64,000 nucleotides of DNA from Rhizobium sp. L43 (GCF_002531725.1 NZ_NWSQ01000001.1:186001-250000); one strand, 5' to 3'. Counted from the first letter of the stretch, positions 27,873 to 37,997 are shown. Numbers and translations: made by a program. The notes: generated by a model from the letters alone, not told the origin.

Positions 27873-28145
27873 CTATTTTTCATAATGAAATCGGCACTGG
27901 ATGATTTCCAACTGCTGGTTGGAACCCTTGCCTGTGACGCAATACACGAGCCGATGCTCTCCCAGAATGCGCCGTGACCAAAAACCGGAGAGATCGCCCT
28001 TGAGCGGCTCTGGCTTGCCAAGACCTTTGAAGGGCGACCTTTTTGTATCCCTGAGCAACTCGTTGATTTTCTCGACCATCTTCTGGTCAGTTTTCTGCCA
28101 GTATTCGTATTCTTCCCAAGAATTCGGGGTCCAGAGCAACTTCAT
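27873..28145 (-). CDS. yoeB: YoeB/Txe family toxin (ribosome-dependent mRNA interferase)
   Basis: A 90-residue RelE-superfamily toxin that cleaves mRNA on the ribosome. The catalytic set of the E. coli enzyme is retained: E46 (GKPEPLKG), R65 (EHRLVY) and the C-terminal H87-Y88 (RFHY). The N-terminus LLWTPNSWEEYEYWQKTD is typical. A short GKGSNQ insertion explains the slightly greater length (84 residues in E. coli). It lies one base after its antitoxin, giving the standard antitoxin-first order. Confidence 0.93.
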   Translation of the reverse strand: MKLLWTPNSWEEYEYWQKTDQKMVEKINELLRDTKRSPFKGLGKPEPLKGDLSGFWSRRILGEHRLVYCVTGKGSNQQLEIIQCRFHYEK

Positions 28146-28146
28146 G

Positions 28147-28398
28147 TCAGAGAGTTGGATCGTTCTCTATCGTCTGCCCATTACGAAGCTGCCCGATGCT
28201 CTCGCGTAACCGGGCAGAATTGGCAGGCGTCGAGAGCAGGTGCAATGTCTCTTGCATGCTCTCGTACTCGCTTTCGGCGATCAAGACCATCGCTTCCGAA
28301 CCTTGACGGGTCACGAGCAGAGGAGCCCGCGAAGACAGGACCTGATCGAAATAGGTTGCGATGTTCTGCCGGAATTCGGTCAAACGAACATGTGCCAT
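28147..28398 (-). CDS. yefM: YefM/Phd family antitoxin
   Basis: An 83-residue antitoxin. The N-terminal DNA-binding part MAHVRLTEFRQNIATYFDQV leads into LVTRQGSEAMVLIAESEYESM, the conserved Phd/YefM core. The acidic, flexible C-terminus wraps the toxin. The ATG at 28398 has AAAGGATG upstream; a 20-residue extension is unlikely. It would neutralise YoeB and repress its own operon. Confidence 0.92.
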   Translation of the reverse strand: MAHVRLTEFRQNIATYFDQVLSSRAPLLVTRQGSEAMVLIAESEYESMQETLHLLSTPANSARLRESIGQLRNGQTIENDPTL

Positions 28399-28477
28399 CG
28401 AGCATCCTTTCTCCGCTATCCAGCGTACAGATATACGTACAGATTCCTTGAAAGTCAAATACGCAGTTGCGTTTCCA

Positions 28478-29830
28478 TCAGGCCTTGACGATGTGACTGG
28501 CCGAGAGGCCGAGCCGGTTGAAGACGTTGCGAGTGTCGATGATCAGCGCCGCGCTTCTTGCCAATGCCGGATAATCGACCCTGTCATGATCGGTCGCGAC
28601 CAGCACGGCATCGTAGCCCGCCACCGCCTCCGGCGTCAGCGCCACCGACTTGCGCCCCTTCAGCGCCTGGTATTCACGCGTCGGCGGGATCTCGGCGACG
28701 AAGGGATCGTGATAATCCGCCCGTCCGCCGCGTTCCTCGATAATCTCGATCAGCCGCAGCGACGGGCTCTCTCTTATATCGGCGACGTTCTTCTTGTAGG
28801 CAAGCCCGAGGACCAGCACCCGGCTGCGGCTCAGCGCCTTGCCGGCGCGGATATCGAGCGCTTCGGCGAGCTTGCCGACGACATAACGCGGCATCGCCGA
28901 ATTGATCTCGCCGGCCAGTTCGATGAAGCGGGTCGGCAGCTCGTATTCGCGCGATTTCCAGGTGAGGTAGAAGGGATCGATCGGGATGCAATGGCCGCCG
29001 AGGCCGGGGCCGGGATAGAAGGGCATGTAGCCGAAAGGCTTGGTCTTGGCCGCATCGATCACTTCCCAGACGTCGATGCCCATCGCCGCATAGACGGTCT
29101 TCAACTCGTTGACGAGGGCGATGTTGACCGACCGGAAGATGTTTTCGGTGAGTTTTACGGCCTCGGCCGTCGCATTCGAGGAGACTGGCACGACGGTCGA
29201 CACTGCGGCACCGTAAAAGCTCTTCATCAGCGCCAGCGCCTCGACGCCGTCGCCGGCGACGACCTTCGGGATGGTGGCTGTGTGATAATGCTGGTTGCCG
29301 GGATCCTCGCGCTCCGGCGAGAAGCCGACGAAGAAATCTGCGCCGGATTTCAACCCGGTGCCTTCGAGGATGACCTTGACGATATCATCGGTGGTGCCGG
29401 GATAGGTGGTCGATTCCAGCACGACGAGCTGACCGGGGCGCAAATGCGCGGCGATCGAGCGCGACGTCGCCTCGACGAAGGAAAGATCGGGATCGCGATG
29501 TTTGGTGAGCGGCGTCGGCACGCAGATGATGATGACGTCGCAGGCGGCAAGACCGGCGAAATCGGTCGTCGCCTCGAAGCGTCCCGCATCGATCTCAACG
29601 GCCAGCGCCGCGTCGCTGACGGCGTCGATATAGGAGCGGCGGGCATCGAGCGCCACCATCTTCCCCGGATCGATGTCGAAGCCGGTAACCGCAAAACCGC
29701 TGCGCGCCACCGCAATCGCCAGCGGCAGGCCGACATAACCGAGCCCGATGATGCCGGCGCGCGCCGTGCGGGTTTCGATCTTCTGCAGAAGCGTGTCGAA
29801 GGTGGAGGTGGCCAAGGCGGGATCTTTCAA
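28478..29830 (-). CDS. UDP-N-acetyl-hexosamine (UDP-ManNAc/GlcNAc type) 6-dehydrogenase
   Basis: A 450-residue NAD-dependent nucleotide-sugar dehydrogenase oxidising C6 of a UDP-hexosamine to a uronic acid for surface polysaccharide. The Rossmann motif GLGYVGLPLA is at 29-38. FSPEREDPGN marks the WecC/WbpA/TviB branch rather than UDP-glucose dehydrogenase, and the catalytic cysteine is C281 in GPGLGGHCIPIDP. The only in-frame start before the fold is TTG at 29830, or a second TTG five codons later; no ATG/GTG precedes it before an upstream stop. No other glycan gene is immediately adjacent. Confidence 0.9.
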   Translation of the reverse strand: MKDPALATSTFDTLLQKIETRTARAGIIGLGYVGLPLAIAVARSGFAVTGFDIDPGKMVALDARRSYIDAVSDAALAVEIDAGRFEATTDFAGLAACDVIIICVPTPLTKHRDPDLSFVEATSRSIAAHLRPGQLVVLESTTYPGTTDDIVKVILEGTGLKSGADFFVGFSPEREDPGNQHYHTATIPKVVAGDGVEALALMKSFYGAAVSTVVPVSSNATAEAVKLTENIFRSVNIALVNELKTVYAAMGIDVWEVIDAAKTKPFGYMPFYPGPGLGGHCIPIDPFYLTWKSREYELPTRFIELAGEINSAMPRYVVGKLAEALDIRAGKALSRSRVLVLGLAYKKNVADIRESPSLRLIEIIEERGGRADYHDPFVAEIPPTREYQALKGRKSVALTPEAVAGYDAVLVATDHDRVDYPALARSAALIIDTRNVFNRLGLSASHIVKA

Positions 29831-30414
29831 ACGGAACAGGGGAAGCTGATCTAATGCATGATCGCGTGGAATTAAACCCGGGCGTGGGTCTTCCTCTTAT
29901 TACTGGCGATGCTGCTGTCCGGTTTGCCCTTATGGCAGAGAAGTCCACGTGAAAATCGCAGCTGCGCCCGTATTCCTCGCTCTCCTGGCTCCAGAAGTCA
30001 CCCCACCCTCCGGGGCTTGACCCGAGGATCCACACCAATCTCCATCGGGAGCGGGCATGGATCCCAGGCTCAAGGCCTGGGATGACGGAGAGTGGGGCGT
30101 GTTTTTGTCAAATTCACCGTCGAAGCAGGTGTGGCCGAAATGACTCGGCCCACCTCTTCGCTGCAACTTGAGCGCACAAAAAATTCCACATCCCATTGTT
30201 TCGCATTTGCAGCATCCCTATTTTGACTTTTGATAATGAACCACCGAGAAAGGACTTCCCGTCCGATCCCCCGCCGGGGAGATGAGGGGCGCCGCTGCCG
30301 GGCTCTCGGCAGATCGTTGACAAATAATACCGCTCGTACATCCTGATTTCCTTGTGACCTGCGCATGATAATGTGCCGGCCGAGGGGATTTTTTCTCTTG
30401 GGGATGGCGTGCCT
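29831..30414. other. Intergenic region with a palindromic repeat
   Basis: About 580 bases between divergent genes. Apart from the repeat at 30001-30098 I see no gene. The right part (about 30180-30414) alternates AT-rich and GC-rich stretches and presumably holds the promoter of the downstream cyclase gene. Confidence 0.55.
30001..30098. repeat. Palindromic intergenic repeat (two hairpins), copy 2
   Basis: Hairpin-forming blocks GGGCTTGACCCGAGGATCCA and TGGATCCCAGGCTCAAGGCC mirror one another, framed by outer arms CCCCACCCTCCG and CGGAGAGTGGGG. The ending GGATGACGG matches copies at 3399-3472 and 45961-46036. Confidence 0.7.
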
Positions 30415-31776
30415 ATGAGGATCATACCGAGAATGAGCACGATCGAATCCAGCGTGTCCTCCATCCTGTTGGACCGGGTCGCTGAATGGCTGACGAACTC
30501 TTCGCTGGCCGGAGACGAGCTTGAAAACATCGTGCGCGGTTTCTGCGAAAGGCTCACCGCTGCGGGCCTGCCGCTGGCGCGCGTGCATCTTTCTTTTTCG
30601 ATGCTGCATCCGCTCTATGACGCGCTGAGCTTCACCTGGCGGCGGGCCAGCGGCGTCACCATCGAGGGCTTCCGCATGCCGGCCGGGCAAAAACCGGACC
30701 GCTTCCTGCAGAGCCCCTATTATTACCTGCTCGACAACAATCTGCAGCACATCCGCCGCCGGCTGATGCAGGAAGGCCCGGCCGAATTCCCGATCTTCGA
30801 GGACCTGCGCAAGGACAAGATTACCGATTACCTCGCCTTCGTGCAGCCCTTCGGCGACGGCTCGGTGCAGGGCATGATGGGCTCCTGGTCAACCGACCAT
30901 AACACCGGCTTTTCCGACGACATGATCGATGCGCTGCTCCGGATGCAGAACCATCTGGCGGTTGCCGCCAAGATGGCGGTGCTCGGCAAGCTCGCCAACA
31001 ACATGCTGACCACCTATCTCGGCGGCGACGCCGGCAAGCGGGTGCTGAACGGCCAGATCCGCCGCGGCGACGGTGAGACGATCCGCGCGGCCCTCGTCAT
31101 GGGCGACATGCGCGAATCCACCATGTATGCCGAAAAGGAAGGCCGGCAGGCCTATATCGACACGCTGAACCAGTTCTTCGACGCGATCGCCGCCCCTTTC
31201 AACCGTAACGGCGGCGAGATCCTGAGTTTCCTCGGCGACGGCTTCCTCGCCGTCTATCCTTGCGGACGCCACAAGGACCCATCGAAAATTGCCTGCGAGG
31301 CGGCTCTTTCGGCCGTCCATCAGGCCCAGGTGCGGGTCGCCGAACTCAACAGGGACCGCGAGCAGAAGGGCCTGACCAGGGTCGGCTACGGCATCGGCCT
31401 GCATGTCGGCAACGTTATGTTCGGCAATGTCGGCCTCAAGGACCGCCTGACCTTCTCCGCCTTCGGCTCCGCGGTCAATGAAGTGCAACGTCTGCAGATC
31501 CTGACCAAGAAATACGGCCGCGAGGTCGTCGCCAGCCAGGCCTTCGCCGGCTATTGTGGTGGCGAATGGACAACGCTCGGCGAAGAAAAGCTGCGCGGCA
31601 TCCGCCAGAAGGTGACCGTGCTGCAGCCGCGCGCGCCAGCGCCGGCGATCAACGTCGACGAGAGCTTCCGCGAGGCCGTGCAGAACGGACTGTCCGAAGC
31701 CGAGCAGGTCATTCTTCTGCATCGCGACGCCAAGAATCAGGTCAAGCGCACCAGCATGGAGAAATTCATCCAGTAA
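30415..31776 (+). CDS. Soluble class III adenylate/guanylate cyclase
   Basis: A 453-residue protein without membrane segments. An N-terminal ~190-residue sensory region (LSFSMLHPLYDALSFTWRR, LAFVQPFGDG; GAF-like by appearance) precedes the cyclase domain. That domain has metal aspartates D231 (MGDMREST) and D275 (FLGDGFLAVY) and FGSAVNEVQRL for the Asn/Arg pair. Serine stands where adenylate cyclases have the adenine-selecting lysine, so specificity is uncertain. The ATG at 30415 follows TTGGGGA; ATG 30433 or GTG 30373 are alternatives. It resembles the multiple soluble Cya proteins of rhizobia. Confidence 0.87.
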   Translation: MRIIPRMSTIESSVSSILLDRVAEWLTNSSLAGDELENIVRGFCERLTAAGLPLARVHLSFSMLHPLYDALSFTWRRASGVTIEGFRMPAGQKPDRFLQSPYYYLLDNNLQHIRRRLMQEGPAEFPIFEDLRKDKITDYLAFVQPFGDGSVQGMMGSWSTDHNTGFSDDMIDALLRMQNHLAVAAKMAVLGKLANNMLTTYLGGDAGKRVLNGQIRRGDGETIRAALVMGDMRESTMYAEKEGRQAYIDTLNQFFDAIAAPFNRNGGEILSFLGDGFLAVYPCGRHKDPSKIACEAALSAVHQAQVRVAELNRDREQKGLTRVGYGIGLHVGNVMFGNVGLKDRLTFSAFGSAVNEVQRLQILTKKYGREVVASQAFAGYCGGEWTTLGEEKLRGIRQKVTVLQPRAPAPAINVDESFREAVQNGLSEAEQVILLHRDAKNQVKRTSMEKFIQ

Positions 31777-31930
31777 GAGCTTACAACCCCTGTCATAATC
31801 TGCGCGTCTCGCCCGGGGAACTTCGGCGGGACATGCTGGTTTATCCATGATTGTCATCAGCTAGACACCCTGTTTGCGGTACGATAGTGTGCCTTAACGG
31901 GAACATAGAAGACTGGGGAATTTCATTGGT

Positions 31931-33820
31931 ATGGCGTCTGCAGCGGATCTGTTGCGTATTGAAAATCTCGACGTCTCCTTCTCGGTTTTCGGTGACCGGC
32001 TACGCGTCGTAAAGGAAGCCAATCTTCGCATTCTTCCGGGCAAGGTCACCGCTCTCGTCGGTGAATCCGGCTCGGGAAAATCGGTGATCAGCCAGTCGAT
32101 CATGGGCATTCTGCCCAATCCGGCCAAGGCCTCGGGCAGCATCCTTTTCACCGATCCGCTCGACGGCAGCACGACCGATATCCTGTCCTTTCCGCGCGAC
32201 AGCGAGGAAATGCGCGATCTGCGCGGCAAGCGCATGGCGACGATCTTCCAGGAGCCGATGACCTCGCTGTCGCCGCTGCATACGGTCGGCAACCAGATCA
32301 GCGAAGCGTTGCTGATCCATACCGAAGCCGACAAGCAGGAAGCCCGCGAAAAGACCGAGGAGATGCTCGGCCTGGTCGGCTTCTCCAATCCACGCCGCAC
32401 CTACGACATGTATCCGTTCGAACTGTCCGGCGGCATGCGCCAGCGCGCGATGATCGCCATGGCGCTGATCTGCAAGCCGGCGCTGCTGATCGCCGACGAG
32501 CCGACGACGGCGCTCGACGTGACGATCCAGGCACAGATCCTGGAATTGCTGCGCGATCTGCAGGCCAAGCTCGGCATGGCGATGCTGCTCATCACCCACG
32601 ATCTCGGCATCGTCGCCAACATGGCCGACGAGGTGGTCGTCATCTATCACGGCGAGATCATGGAAGCCGGGCCGGTCGAGGATATATTCCGCAATCCGCA
32701 GCATCCCTATCTCAAGGCCCTGATGGCCGCCGTTCCGCATTTCGACATGAAGCCCGGCGAGCGGCTGAAGGCGCTGCGCGACGTGCCGGTCAATCTCGAG
32801 ACCCTCGTCGGCAAGAAGAAACTGCTCCAGGCGGAAGCGCCGGGCGTCCTGCTTTCGGTCGCCAATCTCTCGAAGACCTACAAGACACGCAAACGCAGTT
32901 TCCTCGGCAAGCAGGAAGCCGCGGTCGTGCACGCCGTCGACGACGTCAGCTTCGACATCCGCCGCGGCGAATGTCTGGGCCTCGTCGGCGAATCCGGCTG
33001 CGGCAAGACGACGCTCAGCAAGATCCTGATGCGCGCCGTAACACCCGACAGCGGCGCGGTGGTGTTCAACGACGGCAAGGACGTGATCGACGTGCTGTCG
33101 GTGCGCGGCGAGGCCCTGCAGGATATGCGCACCAAGATCCAGATGGTGTTTCAGGATCCGGTCTCCTCGCTCTCACCGCGTATGACGGTGCGCAATATCC
33201 TCAGCGAACCCCTGGAGATCCACGACCGCGGCGACAGCGACGAGCACAAGCGCAAGGTCGAAGGCTTGATGGCGGCGATCGGCCTCGACAAGCGTTACCT
33301 CAGCCGTTACCCACACAGTTTTTCCGGCGGCCAGCGGCAGCGCATCGGCATCGCCCGAGCGCTGGCGCTCGGGCCGAAGCTCGTCATCCTCGACGAGCCG
33401 GTCTCGGCCCTCGACGTCTCCGTCCAGGCGCAGATCCTCAACCTGTTGAAGGACCTGCAAAGGGAGCTGGGGCTGACCTATCTCTTCATTTCGCACAATC
33501 TCGCCGTCGTCGATTACATGGCCGACCGCATCGCTGTCATGTGCAAGGGCCGCATCGTCGAGATCGCGCCGCGCGAGATCATCCTGCGCGATCCGGTGCA
33601 CCCCTATACGAAATCGCTGCTCGCCGCCGTCCCCTTCCCCGATCTCGATCGGCCGCTCGATTTCAAGGCGCTCAGGGAAAACGGCGCCGCCGACAAGCAG
33701 AACTGGGGCAAAACCTTCACCGCCGAGCATGACGACGCTTCCGAGCTTGCCTATGCCGATCTCGGCGACGGCCATCTGGTGCGCGCCCGCAAGGGCGCCG
33801 ATGCCAAGGAGTTGCGTTGA
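31931..33820 (+). CDS. Peptide-type ABC importer ATPase, two fused domains
   Basis: A 629-residue fusion of DppD- and DppF-like ATPases. Domain 1 has GESGSGKS (about 46-53), LSGGMRQR and LLIADEP; domain 2 has GESGCGKTT (about 355), FSGGQRQR and LVILDEP. Each ends with the oligopeptide-transporter C-terminal region ([12 protein letters not shown] and [12 protein letters not shown]). One polypeptide thus supplies both sites, as in YejF-type systems. It is first in a four-gene operon and overlaps the binding-protein start by one base. Specificity cannot be read. Confidence 0.92.
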   Translation: MASAADLLRIENLDVSFSVFGDRLRVVKEANLRILPGKVTALVGESGSGKSVISQSIMGILPNPAKASGSILFTDPLDGSTTDILSFPRDSEEMRDLRGKRMATIFQEPMTSLSPLHTVGNQISEALLIHTEADKQEAREKTEEMLGLVGFSNPRRTYDMYPFELSGGMRQRAMIAMALICKPALLIADEPTTALDVTIQAQILELLRDLQAKLGMAMLLITHDLGIVANMADEVVVIYHGEIMEAGPVEDIFRNPQHPYLKALMAAVPHFDMKPGERLKALRDVPVNLETLVGKKKLLQAEAPGVLLSVANLSKTYKTRKRSFLGKQEAAVVHAVDDVSFDIRRGECLGLVGESGCGKTTLSKILMRAVTPDSGAVVFNDGKDVIDVLSVRGEALQDMRTKIQMVFQDPVSSLSPRMTVRNILSEPLEIHDRGDSDEHKRKVEGLMAAIGLDKRYLSRYPHSFSGGQRQRIGIARALALGPKLVILDEPVSALDVSVQAQILNLLKDLQRELGLTYLFISHNLAVVDYMADRIAVMCKGRIVEIAPREIILRDPVHPYTKSLLAAVPFPDLDRPLDFKALRENGAADKQNWGKTFTAEHDDASELAYADLGDGHLVRARKGADAKELR

Positions 33821-35727
33821 TGGTGACGCGTCGCACATTCCTGGGCGGCCTCGTCGGTGCGGCGATCGCGCCGGCGGTGCTTCGGGCCCAACAGGCCGGT
33901 GAGCCGGAATTCCTGAAGGAGCGGCTGACCTCAGGCAGCCTGCCGCCTATGGCCGAACGCATTCCCGTCCGCCCGCGCATCGTCAATTTGAAGGAGATGG
34001 GGCTCGAACCCGGCAGCTATGGCGGCACCGTGCGCACCATCATCGGCAGCCAGCGCGACATCCGCTTCATGACGATCTACGGCTATGCCCGCCTGGTCGG
34101 CTACGACAAGCATCTGCAGTTCCAGCCGGACATCCTGGCCGGGTTCCAGTCCGAGGACGACACGGTCTTCACCTTCACGCTGCGCGAGGGCCACAAATGG
34201 TCCGACGGTGAGCCGTTCACGGCCGACGATTTCCGCTACTGGTGGGAAGACGTCATCCTGAACGACAAGCTGACGCCGGGCGGCGGCGCGCTGGAGCTTC
34301 GCCCGCACGGCAGCCTGCCGCGCTTCGAGGTGCTCGATCCGCTGACGGTGCGCTACAGCTGGGAAAAACCCAACCCGATGTTCCTGCCGACGCTGGCCGG
34401 CCCCATCCCGCTCGTCATCGTCGGGCCGGCGCATTATCTCAAGCAGTTCCATAAGAAGTTCCAGCCCGACCAGGCGAAGATGGAACAGATGATGCAGGCC
34501 AACCGTGTCAAGAAATGGCAGGATCTGCACATCAAGATGGCCCGCTCCTACCGGCCGGAAAACCCCAACCTGCCGACGCTCGATCCCTGGCGCAACACGA
34601 CGGCCCTGCCGGCCGAGCAGTTCGTCTTCGAGCGCAATCCGTTCTTCCACCGCGTCGACGAGACCGGCCGGCAGCTGCCCTATCTCGACCGGTTCATCCT
34701 CAACGTCTCCTCCTCGTCGATCATCGCCGCCAAGGCGGGTGCCGGCGAGGCCGACCTGCAGGCGACCGGCATCGATTTCAACGACTACACCTTCCTGAAG
34801 GAAGCCGAGAAGCGCTTCCCGGTGAAGGTCAATCTCTGGAAGGTCGCGCGCGGCTCGCGCATCACGCTCTTGCCGAACCTCAATTGCGCCGACGAGGTGT
34901 GGCGCGGCCTTTTCCGCGACGTGCGGCTGCGCCGCGCCTTGTCGCTGGCGATCGACCGGCACGAGATCAACATGGTCGCCTTCTACGGCTTGGGCACGCC
35001 GAGCGCCGATACCGTCCTGCCCGACAGCCCGCTGTTCAAGCAGGAATACGCCGATGCCTTCGTCAAGTTCGATGCCGACGAGGCCAACCGCCTGCTCGAC
35101 GAACTCGGCCTGGTGAAGCGCGGCAGTGACGGCATCCGGCTGCTGCCGGACGGGCGACGCGCCGAGATCACCGTCGAAACCGCCGGCGAGAGCAATCTCG
35201 ATACCGATGTGCTGGAGTTGGTGCACGACCACTGGGCCAATATCGGCCTTGCGCTCTATACCCGCACCTCGCAGCGCGACGTCTTCCGCAACCGCGCCAT
35301 GAGCGGCTCGATCATGATGTCGATCTGGTACGGCCTCGACAATGGCGTGCCGACGGCCGACATGTCGCCCGCCGGGCTGGCGCCGACGCTCGACGATCAG
35401 CTGCAATGGCCGCTCTGGGGCATGCATTATCTCTCGGCCGGCCAGGAGGGCGTCGCACCCGATCTGCCGGAGGCCGCCGAACTGGTCGATCTTCTCAAGC
35501 AATGGGGCTCGACGGCGAAATTCGAGGAGCGCCAGGTGATATGGCACAAGATGCTGTCGCTCTATACGCAGCAGGTGTTCTCGATCGGCCTGATCAACAG
35601 CACGCTGCAGCCGATCCTTCGCGCCGCCAAGCTGCAGAACCTGCCGGAGAAAGCCCTCTACGGCTTCGATCCCACCTCCTATCTCGGCATCTACATGCCG
35701 GATGCATTCTGGTACAAGGAGGCCTGA
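33820..35727 (+). CDS. Peptide-type ABC importer substrate-binding protein (SBP family 5)
   Basis: A 635-residue periplasmic protein, large for the family. The N-terminus RRTFLGGLVGAAIAPAVLRA is a twin-arginine-type signal. FTFTLREGHKWSDGEPFTADDFRYWWED (at about residues 115-145, abbreviated here by position) is the family-5 signature region. FRDVRLRRALSLAIDR is another conserved block. The ATG at 33820 overlaps the ATPase stop; a TTG one codon earlier is discounted. It would capture peptides or similar large ligands, and length plus Tat export suggest an unusual ligand. Confidence 0.9.
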   Translation: MVTRRTFLGGLVGAAIAPAVLRAQQAGEPEFLKERLTSGSLPPMAERIPVRPRIVNLKEMGLEPGSYGGTVRTIIGSQRDIRFMTIYGYARLVGYDKHLQFQPDILAGFQSEDDTVFTFTLREGHKWSDGEPFTADDFRYWWEDVILNDKLTPGGGALELRPHGSLPRFEVLDPLTVRYSWEKPNPMFLPTLAGPIPLVIVGPAHYLKQFHKKFQPDQAKMEQMMQANRVKKWQDLHIKMARSYRPENPNLPTLDPWRNTTALPAEQFVFERNPFFHRVDETGRQLPYLDRFILNVSSSSIIAAKAGAGEADLQATGIDFNDYTFLKEAEKRFPVKVNLWKVARGSRITLLPNLNCADEVWRGLFRDVRLRRALSLAIDRHEINMVAFYGLGTPSADTVLPDSPLFKQEYADAFVKFDADEANRLLDELGLVKRGSDGIRLLPDGRRAEITVETAGESNLDTDVLELVHDHWANIGLALYTRTSQRDVFRNRAMSGSIMMSIWYGLDNGVPTADMSPAGLAPTLDDQLQWPLWGMHYLSAGQEGVAPDLPEAAELVDLLKQWGSTAKFEERQVIWHKMLSLYTQQVFSIGLINSTLQPILRAAKLQNLPEKALYGFDPTSYLGIYMPDAFWYKEA

Positions 35728-35730
35728 GGC

Positions 35731-36729
35731 GTGCTCAGATACATTCTCTGGCGCATCGCCGCCATGGTGCCGACGCTCTTCGTCATTTCGGCGCTGGTTT
35801 TCACCATCATCGAGCTGCCGCCGGGCGATTTCTTCGAGAGCCAGATCGCCGAGCTGCGCGCCTCCGGCGAAACCGCCAACCTCCAGGAAATCGAGGAGAT
35901 GCGCCAGCAATACGGCTTCGACAAGCCGGAGATCGTGCGCTATTTCTATTGGGTCGGCGGCATGCTGCACGGCGATTTCGGCTATTCCTTCGAATACCAG
36001 CTGCCGGTTTCCGACGTGGTCGGCGAGCGCCTGTGGCTGACGATCCTCGTCTCCTTCACGACCATCCTGCTCACCTGGCTGATCGCCTTTCCGATCGGCA
36101 TCTATTCGGCCACGCACCAGTATAGCTGGAGCGATTACGGGCTGACCTTCCTCGGCCTGCTCGGCATCGCCATTCCGAACTTCATGCTGGCACTGATCCT
36201 GATGTACTTCGCCAATATCTGGTTCGGCATCTCGATCGGCCATCTGATGGACCAGCAATATATCTCGGCGCCGATGAGCTGGGAGAAGGCGCGGTCGATC
36301 CTCTCTCACCTATGGATCCCCGTGATCATCGTCGGCACGGCCGGCACGGCCGGCATGATCCGGCGGCTGCGCGCCAACCTGCTCGACGAGATGCAGAAGC
36401 AATATGTGACGACCGCCCGCGCCAAGGGCCTGCATCCGATGCGGGCGCTGCTCAAATATCCGCTGCGCATGGCGCTCAACTTCTTCGTCGCCGATATCGG
36501 CTCGATCCTGCCGTCGATCATATCAGGCGCCGAAATCGTCGCGATCGTGCTGTCGCTGGAGACGACGGGGCCGATGCTCATCAAGGCGCTGCAGAGCCAG
36601 GACATGTATCTCGCCGGTTCCTTCCTGATGTTCCTGGCCTTCCTCAACGTCATCGGCGTGCTGATCTCCGACATCGCCCTCGGCTTCCTCGATCCCCGCA
36701 TCCGTCTGCAAGGCAGGAGCACCAAATAA
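35731..36729 (+). CDS. Peptide-type ABC importer permease (DppB-like)
   Basis: A 332-residue permease starting at GTG 35731, three bases after the previous stop. The N-terminal helix YILWRIAAMVPTLFVISALV and the DppB-type PPGDFFESQ loop are followed by five more membrane segments. The EAA-like coupling loop is TTARAKGLHPMRALLKY. It overlaps the next permease start by one base (TAATG). It forms the channel with that partner. Confidence 0.9.
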   Translation: MLRYILWRIAAMVPTLFVISALVFTIIELPPGDFFESQIAELRASGETANLQEIEEMRQQYGFDKPEIVRYFYWVGGMLHGDFGYSFEYQLPVSDVVGERLWLTILVSFTTILLTWLIAFPIGIYSATHQYSWSDYGLTFLGLLGIAIPNFMLALILMYFANIWFGISIGHLMDQQYISAPMSWEKARSILSHLWIPVIIVGTAGTAGMIRRLRANLLDEMQKQYVTTARAKGLHPMRALLKYPLRMALNFFVADIGSILPSIISGAEIVAIVLSLETTGPMLIKALQSQDMYLAGSFLMFLAFLNVIGVLISDIALGFLDPRIRLQGRSTK

Positions 36730-37901
36730 TGTCGCCCCTTCCCGCACCCGGCGCGCCGCTGCCGCATTACGTCTCCACCGCTCCTTTCGATCCGCTCGCG
36801 ACCGAGACCATGACGGCGGCGCAATCGCGCATCCATCTCGCCTCGCAGAAGCAGCTGATGTGGTGGAAGTTCAAGCAGCACAGGCTGGCCTTGATCTCCG
36901 GCATCTTTCTCGCCGCCGTCTACCTGATGATCCTGATCGTCGAATTCCTGGCGCCCTACGGGCTGCACACGCGCAACGTCGATTTCATCCATGCGCCGCC
37001 GCAGAGCATCCATTTCTTCGACAAGGGCAATTTCGTCGGTCCGTTCGTCTACGGCCGCAGCATGACGCTCGATCTCGACACGCTGCACCGCGTCTATAGC
37101 GACAGGCCGAACGACGTGCAGCCGATCCGTTTCTTCTGCCGCGGCGATGCCTATAAATTCTGGGGCTTTGCCGCCTCGAACTATCATCTCGTCTGCCCGG
37201 CGATCGGCGGCCAGATGTTCCTGCTCGGCACCGACCGGCTCGGCCGCGATGTGCTCTCGCGCATCCTCTACGGTGCGCGGATATCGCTGACGATCGGTCT
37301 GATCGGCATTTCGATCAGCTTCGTGCTCGGCATCGTCATCGGCGGCCTTGCCGGTTATCGGGGCGGCGTTTTCGATCTCATCGTCCAGCGCCTGATCGAA
37401 GTGCTGCAATCGCTGCCGAGCCTGCCGCTGTGGATGGCGCTCGCCGCCATCATGCCGGTGACCTGGAGCCCGATCGTCATTTATTTCGGCATCACCGTCA
37501 TCCTCGGCATCATCGACTGGACGGGGCTGGCACGTGCCGTGCGCTCCAAGCTGCTGGCGCTGCGCGAGGAAGATTACGTCCAGGCCGCACAGCTGATGGG
37601 CGCCAGCACACCGCGCATCATCGGCCGGCATCTGGTGCCGGGTTTCATGTCGCATCTCATTGCTTCGGCGACGATTTCGATCCCCGGCATGATCCTCGGC
37701 GAGACCGCGCTCTCCTTCCTCGGCCTCGGCCTTCGCCCGCCGATCACCAGCTGGGGAATTCTGCTGACCGAAGCAAAAAGCGTCAGCGTCATCGCCTTTT
37801 ATCCTTGGCTGCTCTATCCGATCATTCCTGTTGTTCTTGTCATTTTGGCGTTCAACTTTCTGGGAGACGGCTTGCGTGATGCGGCAGATCCCTACAAATA
37901 G
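36729..37901 (+). CDS. Peptide-type ABC importer permease (DppC-like)
   Basis: A 390-residue permease. A ~50-residue soluble N-terminus precedes the first helix (about 57-75), then a long periplasmic loop containing FFCRGDAYKFWGFAASNYHL and the conserved GTDRLGRDVLSRILYGARIS block. A coupling loop LREEDYVQAAQLMGAS completes the family features. The long loop and N-terminus make it about 90 residues longer than typical DppC, paralleling the large binding protein. It is the last gene of the operon. Confidence 0.9.
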   Translation: MSPLPAPGAPLPHYVSTAPFDPLATETMTAAQSRIHLASQKQLMWWKFKQHRLALISGIFLAAVYLMILIVEFLAPYGLHTRNVDFIHAPPQSIHFFDKGNFVGPFVYGRSMTLDLDTLHRVYSDRPNDVQPIRFFCRGDAYKFWGFAASNYHLVCPAIGGQMFLLGTDRLGRDVLSRILYGARISLTIGLIGISISFVLGIVIGGLAGYRGGVFDLIVQRLIEVLQSLPSLPLWMALAAIMPVTWSPIVIYFGITVILGIIDWTGLARAVRSKLLALREEDYVQAAQLMGASTPRIIGRHLVPGFMSHLIASATISIPGMILGETALSFLGLGLRPPITSWGILLTEAKSVSVIAFYPWLLYPIIPVVLVILAFNFLGDGLRDAADPYK

Positions 37902-37930
37902 CAGGAAGTTCGGCAGCGCCTTGCGGCACC

Positions 37931-37964
37931 GCCCCCACGTCTTGGCCTCCGGACGGTGGGGGTA
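37931..37964 (+). terminator. Terminator-like hairpin after the peptide importer operon
   Basis: GCCCCCACGTC and GACGGTGGGGG form a GC-rich stem with one bulge, 30 bases after the last permease stop and 34 bases before the next gene. No U-tract follows, so it may only attenuate readthrough. Confidence 0.45.
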
Positions 37965-37997
37965 CTAACTATGTTGCTCACCCCAGAAGGAACACCC

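Noticed and set aside
33931..36309. A 792-codon antisense open frame opposite the peptide importer genes
   Set aside because: It overlaps the binding protein and permease genes, which show clear family motifs; the antisense translation is compositionally biased and lacks a ribosome site.
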